Shown here piece after piece: positions 26,995 through 35,596 of a DNA stretch of 64,000 bases. The stretch spans positions 1-64,000 of the forward strand of contig NZ_JACOFR010000020.1 in NCBI RefSeq assembly GCF_019455385.1. Direction: 5' to 3'. Below the pieces are notes generated by a model. The model was not told where the DNA came from. It searched no databases and saw only the letters and a list, made by a program, of their open reading frames with translations. Positions within the stretch are counted from its first letter, which is position 1, and each line of letters opens with the position of its first letter. Position numbers and translations under genes: made by a program. Source of the stretch: Bradyrhizobium sp. BR 10289 (lineage in GTDB: Bacteria > Pseudomonadota > Alphaproteobacteria > Rhizobiales > Xanthobacteraceae).

Positions 26995-28398
26995 TCAGCG
27001 TCCGTCAGGCGTGCGAACGCCGGCCCAGCTGTCGCGGACCTGCTGATAGTGCACGCTGGGATCGTAGACAGTGGTGTTGAGACCGAGCACCTGCGGTGCG
27101 AGACGACCGACCGCGTTGAGCACCGAGTAGGACGCAACCACGCGATCGTGCTGCGCGGTCACCAGTGCAACGCGGGCATTGACCAGCGCCTGCTGGGCGT
27201 TGAGTACGTCGAGCGTGGTGCGCTGTCCTGCCTTGGCTTCTTCGCGCACGCCGTTCAATGCGATTTCAGAGGCTGTGACCTGCGCCTGTGCGGACTGCAC
27301 TTGCGCCTTGCCGGCTTCCAGCTGGCCCCACGCCTGCACGACGTTGGCGCGGGTCTGGTCGCGGGTGGTTTCGAGGTTCAGACGCTGCTGCGCCAGGTTC
27401 TCTTTCGATTGGCGGATCAGCGCATATTCCGCGCCGCCCTGGAAGATCGGAATGGACGCTGTCGCGATGGCGGATGCCGTATTCGTTCGGAAGACGCTCA
27501 AGGTCTGTTGATAGGCCGTGCTGACACCAGCCTGGACCGTCACCGTCGGCAGCAGTGCGCCTTCGTTGATCTTGACCTGGAGATAGTTGACGTCGATGCC
27601 GAACATCGCCGCCGTGACGTTCGGGTTCTCCACCAGGCTGAGATTGACCGCCGAAGCGATCGTCGTCGGCAGGAAACGATCGACTGGCGAACCCGGAGCC
27701 AGGTTCGTTGGCTCGTTGCCGATGATCCGGCGGAAGTTCGCGCGCGTCGTCGTGAGATTCGATTCGGCGGTCAGCGCCTGGGTCCGGCCGGCGGCAAGCT
27801 GCGCTTCTGACTGCGCCACGTCGGTGCGCGTCACCTCGCCGACATTGAAGCGGTCGCGCGTCTGCTTGAGCGTCTGTTCCAGCACGCGCACGTTGCTGCG
27901 TTGAACTTCGAGCGTCGCCGCGTCACGCAGATAGTCCATGTAAGTCGTGGCGGCCTGCAGCAAGACAGTCTGCTCGAGCACGCGCAACGCTTCGCGCGCC
28001 CCCGAAACCTGGCTCTCGGCCGCGCGCGTCCTGTTGGCGGTCTGGTTGCCGTTGTAGAGCGTCTGGTTGACGGTCAGACTCGCGCTGTTGGGCTGAAGGG
28101 GAAGTGTGACGATCGTACCCTTCTGTGACGTCTGGACATCCTGATAATTATACCCGGTGCCGAGAGTCACATTGACCTTCGGGCGATAGCCCGACAGGGC
28201 CTGCGGCACGTTTTCGTCAGTCGAGCGCACCTGGGCGCGCTGTGCGTTGAGCTGCGGATTGTTCTGATAGGCGCGCACCAAGGCGGCCTCGATCGTATCC
28301 GCCAAGGCAGGCGTCGGCCCTGCAAGCGCCAGCAACAGGACCGAAACCGCAGCTCCGGTGAAGAGCTTCACCCCATGCATCCCAAAAATTCCGTTCAT
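26995..28398 (-). CDS. tolC: TolC-family outer membrane channel
   Basis: The 467-residue exported protein forms the outer-membrane duct for type I secretion and RND efflux. The signal peptide (LFTGAAVSVLLLALAGPTPALA) is followed by two outer-membrane efflux repeats starting ADTIEAALVRAYQNNPQLNA. The second repeat begins near NPNVTAAMFGIDVNYLQVKI, and GQRTTLDVLNAQQALVNARV is a typical TolC signature. An ATG at 28380 is an alternative start. Its neighbour is pcm; in Brucella the equivalent is called BepC. Confidence 0.93.
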   Translation of the reverse strand: MNGIFGMHGVKLFTGAAVSVLLLALAGPTPALADTIEAALVRAYQNNPQLNAQRAQVRSTDENVPQALSGYRPKVNVTLGTGYNYQDVQTSQKGTIVTLPLQPNSASLTVNQTLYNGNQTANRTRAAESQVSGAREALRVLEQTVLLQAATTYMDYLRDAATLEVQRSNVRVLEQTLKQTRDRFNVGEVTRTDVAQSEAQLAAGRTQALTAESNLTTTRANFRRIIGNEPTNLAPGSPVDRFLPTTIASAVNLSLVENPNVTAAMFGIDVNYLQVKINEGALLPTVTVQAGVSTAYQQTLSVFRTNTASAIATASIPIFQGGAEYALIRQSKENLAQQRLNLETTRDQTRANVVQAWGQLEAGKAQVQSAQAQVTASEIALNGVREEAKAGQRTTLDVLNAQQALVNARVALVTAQHDRVVASYSVLNAVGRLAPQVLGLNTTVYDPSVHYQQVRDSWAGVRTPDGR

Positions 28399-28596
28399 TC
28401 TAACGCCCGGCTCGTGCCCGCGAGCTGGGTTACCGTAACCGAGTGGAGTCGTTGCCCCGCCGCAACATAGGATGCGGATGGGCGTGACGGAACTACCTCA
28501 CGGTATTTCCCGGTGGAAACTCTTCACGTGCAGCATCCCGGCCACACTTCTGATTCAGAATGGGATTTTAACAGGCCGAAGTCGCCAATCAGGCCG

Positions 28597-29259
28597 TCAG
28601 AAGACGAAGGTGGCCGCCCGCTCCAGCCCGGGGAGGACCGGGGCTGCGGCATCGAACAGGGCCCGGTGGCCGAATTCGCCGTGGGTACGGGTCACGATCA
28701 TGGCCCGGGGCGGCTTGGATTCCGCAGACACTCCCACCAGACGCCCGCCCTCTTTGAGCTGACCGAGCACCGCCTCCGGCGTCACTTCAGTGGCGCCATT
28801 GAGGATGATCACGTCATAGGGAGCGGCAGATGCATCGCCCTCGGTGCAGGCCGCAGCCTTGCAGGTGACATTGGCGAGGCCGAGGCCGGCACATGCATCC
28901 TTGGCCTTCGCGGCCAGAGTCGGATCGCAGTCGGTCGCCGTGACCTGTTTCGCGAGCTTGGCCGCCAGCGCGGCCAGATAGCCCGTGGCACAGCCGACCA
29001 CCAGCACGTTGTCACCCTCGCCGATCTCGGCGGCCTGGAGCAGCTTGCCGGTCAGCTGCGGCTTGATCAGGAAGCGCTTGGCGCCGCCCTCGCTCACATC
29101 GAGGTCGAGATCGAGATAGGCCAGAGCCTGCTTGGCCGCGGGCACGAAGGCCTCGCGCGGAACCGTGAGCATGGCGTCAAGAATACGGCGATCGGTGACG
29201 TCATTGGTGCGCACCTGGCCATCGACCATTTTTTGGCGCGCGGTCGAGAAACCGGACAT
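28597..29259 (-). CDS. Protein-L-isoaspartate O-methyltransferase-family protein
   Basis: The 220-residue SAM methyltransferase resembles Pcm, which repairs isoaspartyl residues. N-terminal PCMT features are STARQKMVDGQVRTNDVTDR and VPREAFVP. The SAM motif is VLVVGCATGYLAALAA. The canonical motif I glycine run (GTGSGY) is changed to GCATGY, and the family's later conserved region is short, so activity on isoaspartate is not assured. Such degenerate PCMT-like proteins are usual upstream of tolC in rhizobia. The ATG at 29259 (MSGFSTARQKM) is chosen. Confidence 0.82.
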   Translation of the reverse strand: MSGFSTARQKMVDGQVRTNDVTDRRILDAMLTVPREAFVPAAKQALAYLDLDLDVSEGGAKRFLIKPQLTGKLLQAAEIGEGDNVLVVGCATGYLAALAAKLAKQVTATDCDPTLAAKAKDACAGLGLANVTCKAAACTEGDASAAPYDVIILNGATEVTPEAVLGQLKEGGRLVGVSAESKPPRAMIVTRTHGEFGHRALFDAAAPVLPGLERAATFVF

Positions 29260-29398
29260 TTGCGGACCCTGAAATGCGGACGATGCCGCGGACGGAAGTT
29301 GGCGGCATCTTTGGAACATGCCCGGCAAAAACGCAACATGGCCGTTGGCATGCGCCAGCCGGCGCTTCCGCAACTCGCCGTATCAGGGGCGTGACGGA

Positions 29399-29578
29399 CT
29401 ATTCGATCGTCACCGCGAGGCGGCCGATCAGGGCCGCGACCTCGTCCAGCCGTGCCGAATCGGGAGTCTCGACTGCGCGCTGGAGACAGGCGAGACATTC
29501 ATCGTCGCTGAGTTCGGGAACGTCGGCCGGCAGAATCGAGGGAGCCAGGTGGGCGCGGTCGATCTGGATGTCGGGCAT
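29399..29578 (-). CDS. Small hypothetical acidic protein
   Basis: The 59-residue product (MPDIQIDRAHLAPSILPADV, then PELSDDECLACLQRAVETP) is acidic and mostly helical with no membrane segment. A GGAG lies nine bases before the ATG at 29578, which is why I reject the longer frame starting at 29677. I recognise no family. It lies between pcm and tRNA-Asn. Confidence 0.55.
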   Translation of the reverse strand: MPDIQIDRAHLAPSILPADVPELSDDECLACLQRAVETPDSARLDEVAALIGRLAVTIE

Positions 29579-29792
29579 GGGAATCAGCTCCGTAAAAATC
29601 CGGCGATTGCGAAGCTCAATGCGAATTAAGTCGATTTGTTGCCGCCCGCCCGGTGCGAAGAGTGCCTGTGGACACATCTGCTTGAACGCGATTCTGCGCC
29701 TGATCGGCTGGACAAGTCTTGAGATCCCGCTTGAACGGCATCGCGCGCCGCATCAGGACACGGCGTCAAGTTTTTGAATTTTAAGCGGAAAT

Positions 29793-29867
29793 TGGCTCCC
29801 CGGGCTGGATTCGAACCAGCGACCATCCGATTAACAGTCGGATGCTCTACCGCTGAGCTACCGAGGA
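29793..29867 (-). tRNA. tRNA-Asn(GTT)
   Basis: On the minus strand a full cloverleaf is present: acceptor arm TCCTCGG pairing with CCGGGGA, D-arm AGCTCAGCGGTAGAGC, anticodon loop CTGTTAA with anticodon GTT, and T-arm CTGGTTCGAATCCAG. The CCA end is encoded. Confidence 0.97.
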
Positions 29868-30014
29868 AAAGGCGAACCGTTCGTTCGCGCGCGGCTGCGT
29901 ATAACAAAGCCGATTGCGCTTGCAAAGGACGAATTCGTCATCTTCCGCAACGCATGTGAGGAAGGGCCCTCCTGACGTTTCCTGGCGGCCCCTCTTCCGG
30001 TCATGAGCGCCGGA

Positions 30015-30383
30015 CTATTCGGCGATGAAGGACGTGGTCTTGGTGCCGGGGTCGTAGCGCAGCCGCAGCGCTGTGATTTTGCAGAGATTGACGTTCTTCC
30101 AGAGCACGGCCTCGTCATAGTTCTGCCAGTCGACGCGGATGTTCCAGACGCAGCCCTCGTCATCCTCGTCGAACTCGACATAGGTCGAGGTCTGGTTCTG
30201 CAAAACCTTGTCCAGCTCGTTGTCCCATTCGTCGAGGCCATCGTCCGGAGCGTTGAAGCCGAGGAACTTGATGGCATAGCCCGTCTCGTTGACGACGTTG
30301 ACGTTGCGGGCGTCGGCCGCGAATGACGGCGCGGCAGCGATCGAAAGGCCGATCGCGAGCAGTGCGGACAGAAAATACTTCAT
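30015..30383 (-). CDS. Exported protein of unknown function
   Basis: The 122-residue product has a clear signal peptide (MKYFLSALLAIGLSIAAAPS, cut near FAADA). The mature part starts RNVNVVNETGYAIKFLGFNA and has an acidic centre (EFDEDDEGC) and two cysteines. Motifs such as VVNETGYAI and WKNVNLCKITALRLRYD suggest a small beta-sandwich secreted protein. I do not recognise a named function. The ATG at 30383 is preceded by GGGAGA. The frame upstream of it is not signal-like. Confidence 0.8.
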   Translation of the reverse strand: MKYFLSALLAIGLSIAAAPSFAADARNVNVVNETGYAIKFLGFNAPDDGLDEWDNELDKVLQNQTSTYVEFDEDDEGCVWNIRVDWQNYDEAVLWKNVNLCKITALRLRYDPGTKTTSFIAE

Positions 30384-30737
30384 GAGAAAATCTCCCGATC
30401 GAAACAGGCTCGCGGCGCCTGACGTCGACTGGCGCAGGCGCAGCAAGCAAAAATGGCGTTGCCTTGAAAACTTCGTCCGGAGCCGGATCGAGGGGTGCAA
30501 CACGCCATCGATCCGCACTCCGGCTGCTGCACGACGCGAGACGCGCAACGACCTAGTTCATATCGATTCGAATTCTCCGCAGCAATGAACCGGCATTCAT
30601 AGATCCGCGGAGTTTGTTGTCTCCGCGCCGCGGTATCGTCGCCACACACCACACGGATTGCCTCTCGAAAGATGGGCCCTGCTCTGCAGCGCAGGACATC
30701 GCGTGTGCAGACACGCCTTCGCAGCCTCGCGGCTCAT

Positions 30738-31300
30738 CCCGCCCGAGCTATTGCCTGGTCACATCACCCTCCTCGTCAGAGGGTGCAGGGAAGACCGAGT
30801 GCCGGCCGGGCACCCACGGTCCACTGTGCGAAGGTTGCGCTACAAAAGGCTGCACAGCGGCATACAGGTGAGGCCAAACATCCGGCCTTCCCTGCGCAGT
30901 GGTTTTACGGCTTATGCCGCGCTCTCCCCGGGGAGCGATGCACTATTGCCCCCGTCGCCTTGCAGATGACTGATGTACGTGCCCGGTCGGGCCGCCACAT
31001 CACCGCAAGACTTGACGCACAGACCCCGGGCGTCAGGACCACACGGTTTTGCCGTACGCGGACCGCACCGGTCGTGTGCGCGACGGTTTTCGCTCACGGT
31101 TGCCCGCCCTGCGAACCTGCCGCGCCGGTATGGCCAGCGTCCACCACGGCTCACCCCGCGTTCGTGACGATCGCGATACGCCCCTCTGACAGGGATGAGG
31201 TGACGCAGGAATACGCCAAAGCCGAATTTCTGTAAAGGCGAATATTTTTACTCGCGCAGATTGACCGGGCTCTTGTGTGTTTTGCCCGCCGGGCAACACA
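30738..31300 (-). repeat. Long dispersed repeat, copy 2 (inverted)
   Basis: This is the reverse complement of the repeat at 14775-15338, at roughly 85% identity by eye over about 560 bp. Matching blocks include TTTCTGTAAAGGCGAATATT, CCACACGGTTTTGCCGTACG and GCTCTCCCCGGGGAGCG. It occupies most of the gap between the exported protein gene and ridA. The rest of 30384-30737 shows nothing I can name. The two copies face each other across 15.4 kb. Confidence 0.85.
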
Positions 31301-31320
31301 AGCGGTCGTAGGCCATGATC

Positions 31321-31704
31321 TCAAGGCCGCCGGCACACCAGATCGATCTCGATCAGCGCGTCATAGGCAAGGCCGGTGACGCCGACGCAGGTGCGGGCCG
31401 GCAGCCGGTCGGGTGGGAAGAAGCTGCGATAGGTCTCGTTCATCGCGGCGTAGTCCTCCTTGAAGCGCGTCAGATAAATCCGCGTCATCACCACGTGCTC
31501 AAGGCCGAGATCGAGACCGGCGAGAACCACCTTCAAGTTCTCCATCACGGCCCGCGTCTGCGCGACGATGCCGTCAGGCAGCACGCCGGGCGCCTGCGGC
31601 GTGTCGGGCATCTGGCCGGTGACGAAGACGAAGCCGTCGGTCTCGACGGCGTGGCTGAAGGGCGCGACCGGCTTCGGGCCGCCGCTGATCATGTGGAATT
31701 TCAC
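31321..31704 (-). CDS. RidA-family enamine/imine deaminase
   Basis: The 127-residue protein belongs to the RidA (YjgF/UK114) family, which hydrolyses reactive enamines and imines. Motifs include PFSHAVETDGFVFVTGQMP and DLGLEHVVMTRIYLT. The conserved arginine is in LPARTCVGVTGL and the C terminus is ALIEIDLVCRR. GTG at 31704 has AGGA nine bases upstream; the ATG four codons later (31692) is the alternative. It follows the AraC-amidase gene by 14 bp, so it is probably the last gene of the amide operon. Confidence 0.9.
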   Translation of the reverse strand: MKFHMISGGPKPVAPFSHAVETDGFVFVTGQMPDTPQAPGVLPDGIVAQTRAVMENLKVVLAGLDLGLEHVVMTRIYLTRFKEDYAAMNETYRSFFPPDRLPARTCVGVTGLAYDALIEIDLVCRRP

Positions 31705-31718
31705 CTGACTTGTCCTTG

Positions 31719-34148
31719 TTACGATGCGTCCTGAAACAGGCGCTTGCTGAGAATGGCATGTACGCCCCAATTGCCGTCGACGACTTGCGTGACGCCGAAA
31801 TCGACCGCGGCCGACATCAGCGCGATCGCTTCGTCCTCGCTGAGGGCCTTGGTGTTCATCAGGAAGCGCCGCATCTTGCGGAACGCGTCCTTCATGGCGA
31901 GGTCGAGCGAGGACTTTGCGTAGACCTCGCTCTGCCCCTGGGCGCCGAACTCGGCAAGGTAGTTCGGGTGGCTGAATCCGGTCAGCACCCAGTCGGTCGC
32001 GGTCTCGATCAGGGGATAGGAGAGATCGGCAAAGGGTTGGCCGGCGAGATCGGCCTTCTTGTGCAGGATCACCTCGAATGTCCCTGTCATCGAGCATTCG
32101 ATCGCGGTGCCGCTGAGCTCGCCGTCACCTTGCGTCGCATGGGAATCACCGACCGACAGCAGCGCGCCGGGCACGGAGACCGGGAGATAGACGGTCGATC
32201 CCTTGCCCAGCCGCCAATTGTCGAGGTTGCCGCCGAAATAGGACGGCGGCACGGAATCGACGAAATCGACCTCGCGCGGCGCCACCGCGATCACACCGAA
32301 ATGCGGCCGCAACGGAATACGGATACCATCGAGCACGGCGTGGCGGCGCTTGACGGTGCCGGGCGCGACGGGAACGCCGGGATAGTCATAGGTGCTGTGC
32401 ACGACGCCGGAGGGATCGGTCTGCGGTTCCCAGCGGTAGGAATACAGCGCACGGGCGTGCGGCTCCTCGGGATCGTCGAATATCTCGTAGATGGTGACGA
32501 TCTCCCGCGGCTTGGGACCGCCGAGAAACTCGTTGTAGTGATAGCCCCACCAGGCCGCGACCGAGGAGCCGAACACCCGGCCAGCATGCTGCGGACTGCG
32601 GCTGGCGCGCGGCACGATGTCGAGGATGCGCACTTCCAGCACGTCGCCGGGCTGGGCGTCCTTCACCGCAACGGGCCCGGTGCAGATGTGCACGCCAAAC
32701 CCCTCGCCGGCGCCGCGGCCGAAGACACTCGCATTCATGGGCCCGGCGCCGCGACGATCGACGTTCTTTGTCTCGGCGGTCCAGCCGAACACGCTTTCGG
32801 CGCCGGGATCGCCCGCAATCATCATCTCCGGCGCGTCGGAGGCATGCTGGGTCAGCGTCTCGATGGTGATGGTGTCGCCCGAGGCGATCTCGATCTGCGG
32901 CGGCAGCGAGCGGCTGAAATAGCCCCAATGGACACGGCTGGCCTCGACCGGGAGATGGTGATGCCTGCGCTCCGCTGTTCGCGGTTCCGCAGCGTCGGTG
33001 CGGGACACGCTGCTGCGCGCTTCCAGGTTTTGATGGGCGCGAAGCTGGGCCAAGGCCTCCTGCGGCCAGCCGCGCTGGCCGGCCACACCGTGCTGCGACG
33101 TCACCCGCTCCGCCTCCTGCTGGCGGAATTCGCGCGGCGGCAGGCCGAAGCGATGCCGGAAGGCGCGGCTGAAATGCGCGGAATCGCCAAAGCCATAGGC
33201 ATAGGCGATCTCCGAAATCGAGCGATGCGCCTCGGTTGGGTTGGACAGATCGGCCCAAGCGCGCTGGAGCCGGCGCTCGCGGACGTAATGCGTAAAGTTG
33301 TCGCCGACCGTCTCGAACAGCTTTTGCAAATAGCGCTCGGAGATGCCCTCAGCCTGCGCAACGCGGGCGGGCGCAAGCTCGGGATCGTCGAGCCGGCGCT
33401 CGATGGTCTGGCAGATCCGGTGCAGCAGCGCGGCCTGTGTTGCGCTCGATCCGCCATCGGAGGTCGAGGCCGCCAGCTGATGCGCAAGCGTCAAGAGCAG
33501 ATCGACCAAGGACTGCGCCAGCAAATTCCATTCGCCGTCGCTCAACGTGTCGAGCGTGCGTGCGGTCGCGTCCAGCATGCGCGCGAACACATCGGCAAAG
33601 CCGCCTGGCGGCACAACGCGGGGCTCGCCGAGCCGCGGCTTGCCCGAGAGACGTCCATGCAGCGCTTGCGATGTCACGGACAGCACGATGGCGCGCATGT
33701 CGCGCTGGAACACGATGCTCCAGTTGCCGCTGCGCGGCAGCAGCACGAGATGGCCGACGGGAACGATGCGGTGGCCGGCGCCGCTCTTGAGCACCATGCC
33801 GTCCTCGACTGGCATCAGCGCGATCGGAAGATCTTCAGTCGATTGCGCGAGCGGCGCGACGCTCTGCGCGCCCGCGGCCATGCGGGTCAGTGCAACGCCG
33901 GTGGCATGACGATGCGAGGCCGTCGCGTGTCCGTCGTAGAAGGTATGATTGCCTGCCGGCTGCAAGCCGACCGCGGCCAGCACGTCCCGCCAAGCTTCGG
34001 GGCGGTCGCCTTGCGCGTAGGACTCGCTCGTGAACGGGCGGAAGCTCATCGGATCGACCCAGATTGCGGTCGATCGAAGCAACCTCTGTGCCAGCCGAAC
34101 GCGGTCGTCCGTCGCAGCGACGGGTCGTAGATGAGGTTCGTTTGTCAC
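31719..34148 (-). CDS. AraC-family regulator fused to acetamidase/formamidase
   Basis: One unbroken 809-codon frame encodes two proteins normally separate. Residues 1-345 look like a complete AraC regulator: an N-terminal ligand-binding-like region, then two helix-turn-helix motifs (PARVAQAEGISERYLQKLFE and RSISEIAYAYGFGDSAHFSR) ending RHRFGLPPREFRQ. A linker of about 50 residues follows. Residues 399-809 match acetamidase/formamidase (VHWGYFSRSL, AGDPGAESVFGW, GRGAGEGFGVH, DFGVTQVVDGNWGVHA) and align throughout with the next gene. No in-frame ATG lies in the linker; only GTGs near residues 349 and 355, without a visible ribosome binding site. The start is GTG at 34148; ATG at 34049 is possible. 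Confidence 0.88.
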   Translation of the reverse strand: MTNEPHLRPVAATDDRVRLAQRLLRSTAIWVDPMSFRPFTSESYAQGDRPEAWRDVLAAVGLQPAGNHTFYDGHATASHRHATGVALTRMAAGAQSVAPLAQSTEDLPIALMPVEDGMVLKSGAGHRIVPVGHLVLLPRSGNWSIVFQRDMRAIVLSVTSQALHGRLSGKPRLGEPRVVPPGGFADVFARMLDATARTLDTLSDGEWNLLAQSLVDLLLTLAHQLAASTSDGGSSATQAALLHRICQTIERRLDDPELAPARVAQAEGISERYLQKLFETVGDNFTHYVRERRLQRAWADLSNPTEAHRSISEIAYAYGFGDSAHFSRAFRHRFGLPPREFRQQEAERVTSQHGVAGQRGWPQEALAQLRAHQNLEARSSVSRTDAAEPRTAERRHHHLPVEASRVHWGYFSRSLPPQIEIASGDTITIETLTQHASDAPEMMIAGDPGAESVFGWTAETKNVDRRGAGPMNASVFGRGAGEGFGVHICTGPVAVKDAQPGDVLEVRILDIVPRASRSPQHAGRVFGSSVAAWWGYHYNEFLGGPKPREIVTIYEIFDDPEEPHARALYSYRWEPQTDPSGVVHSTYDYPGVPVAPGTVKRRHAVLDGIRIPLRPHFGVIAVAPREVDFVDSVPPSYFGGNLDNWRLGKGSTVYLPVSVPGALLSVGDSHATQGDGELSGTAIECSMTGTFEVILHKKADLAGQPFADLSYPLIETATDWVLTGFSHPNYLAEFGAQGQSEVYAKSSLDLAMKDAFRKMRRFLMNTKALSEDEAIALMSAAVDFGVTQVVDGNWGVHAILSKRLFQDAS

Positions 34149-34190
34149 GCGTTCATCCGGGAAATGGACTTTGCTTCAGAGTGTTAGGGT

Positions 34191-34307
34191 CTCCGTCATT
34201 CCGGGGCGCGCGTCAGCGCGAACCCGGAATCCATCAGGCGCAGAGAACGGTGGAGGAATGGATTCCGGGTTCGACGCTTCGCGTCGCCCCGGAATGACGA
34301 GACGGAG
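34191..34307. repeat. Palindromic repeat between the two amidase genes
   Basis: Outer arms CTCCGTCATTCCGGGGCG and CGCCCCGGAATGAC.GAGACGGAG pair. So do inner arms GAACCCGGAATCCAT and ATGGATTCCGGGTTC. The element can form a long cruciform-like hairpin and fills nearly the whole 163 bp gap between the genes. It belongs to a family distinct from 1837-1920. Confidence 0.85.
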
Positions 34308-34311
34308 AGCA

Positions 34312-35553
34312 TCAATCGCAACGGAACATGTTCTTGCGGATCGTGCCGTGGACGCCCCAATTGGCGTCGACGACCTGGGTGACGCCAAAATCGGCGCCGA
34401 CCGACATCAGCGAGATCGCCTCGTCCTCGCTGAGGCCGTGCACGGTCATCAGGAACCGCCGCAGCTTGCGGAACGCATCGCGCATCGCCCGGTCGAGGCT
34501 GGAGTGATTGGCAATCTCGGTTTGCGCGTCGGCGCCGAGCGTCGCGAGATAGTTCGGATAGGTGAAGCCGTAGAACGACCAGGCATGGTCGGTCTCGAGC
34601 ATGGGATGGTCGAGGCCTTCCAAATTGGTGCCGGCGAGGTCCGCCTTCTTGTGCAGGATGAATTCGAAATCGCCGGTCAGCGAGGTCTCGATCGCGGTGC
34701 CGCCGAGCTCGCTGTCGCCTTGCGCGGCATGGGGATCGCCGACCGAGAAATAGGCGCCGGGGACTGCGACCGGATAGAACATCCGCGCGCCCTTGCCGAT
34801 GCGCCAGTCGTCGATATTGCCGCCGGTGTAGCTCGGCGGGATCGAGCTGACGAAATCGGCTTCCGACGGAGCAAGCCCCATGGTGCCGAAATGCAGCCGC
34901 GCCGGCACCTTCACGGCGGAGAGAATGTTCTCGCGTTTTTTGATGGTGGCGTGATCGACGCGGACGCCGGGATAATCGATGGTCGGATGCACGATGCCGT
35001 CGGGGTCGGTCTGCGGCGTCCAGACGTAATTGTAGACGGCCTTCGCATAGGGCTCGCCCGAGGTGTCGAGCTCGAAGATGGTGACGACCTCGCGCGGCTT
35101 CGGCTCCTCGATCAGGTCGTGATAGTGAAAGCCCCAATTGGCGGCGACATTGGAGCCGAAGCAGCGCCCGGCATGGCAGGCGCTGCAGCTCGGCCGCGGC
35201 CTGACATCGAGGATGCGCACCTCCAGAATGTCGCCGGGCTCGGCGCCTTCGATCGCCACGGGACCGGTGAGCAGATGCACGCCGATCCCCTCGCCTGCGC
35301 CGCGAATGAACGGGCCTTGGGTCGGGCCTGAGCCGCGGCGCGCGACCGCCTTGTGCTCGCGTGTCCACTGGAACACGCTCTCGGCGCCGGGATCGCCCTG
35401 GATCATGCGCTCGTAATCGTCATTGGCGTGGTGGGTCAGCGTCTCGATGGTGGCGCGATCCCCCGAGCGCAGCGTCAGGGCTGGCGCGACCTTCTTGGAG
35501 AAATAGCCCCAGTGGACGGTCTTCGGCGAAACCGGCAGGGTGACGTGCTTCAT
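34312..35553 (-). CDS. Acetamidase/formamidase (FmdA/AmdA family)
   Basis: The 413-residue enzyme hydrolyses short-chain amides such as formamide to the acid and ammonia. It shares the whole fold of residues 399-809 of the fused gene downstream. Motifs are TVHWGYFSKKVAP, QGDPGAESVFQW, IRGAGEGIGVHLLTGPVAIEG and DFGVTQVVDANWGVHG. A Cys cluster, SCSACHAGRCFG, is replaced by SRSPQHAGRVFG in the fused copy. There is no signal peptide, so it is cytoplasmic and CSACH is not a heme site. It lies 43 bp after the permease-ATPase gene, linking amide hydrolysis to uptake. Confidence 0.92.
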   Translation of the reverse strand: MKHVTLPVSPKTVHWGYFSKKVAPALTLRSGDRATIETLTHHANDDYERMIQGDPGAESVFQWTREHKAVARRGSGPTQGPFIRGAGEGIGVHLLTGPVAIEGAEPGDILEVRILDVRPRPSCSACHAGRCFGSNVAANWGFHYHDLIEEPKPREVVTIFELDTSGEPYAKAVYNYVWTPQTDPDGIVHPTIDYPGVRVDHATIKKRENILSAVKVPARLHFGTMGLAPSEADFVSSIPPSYTGGNIDDWRIGKGARMFYPVAVPGAYFSVGDPHAAQGDSELGGTAIETSLTGDFEFILHKKADLAGTNLEGLDHPMLETDHAWSFYGFTYPNYLATLGADAQTEIANHSSLDRAMRDAFRKLRRFLMTVHGLSEDEAISLMSVGADFGVTQVVDANWGVHGTIRKNMFRCD

Positions 35554-35596
35554 GAGATGGCCTCTTCGGGAGTCTTGAACGTTGCGGAGGCCGTGC

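Noticed and set aside
20962..27810. Open frame of about 2280 codons on the plus strand
   Set aside because: It lies antisense to the COQ10-like gene, lipA, valS and popZ, which have clear family motifs. Long antisense frames are expected in such GC-rich coding DNA.
31710..34130. 800-codon plus-strand frame
   Set aside because: It is exactly antisense to the AraC-amidase fusion and has no recognisable domain.
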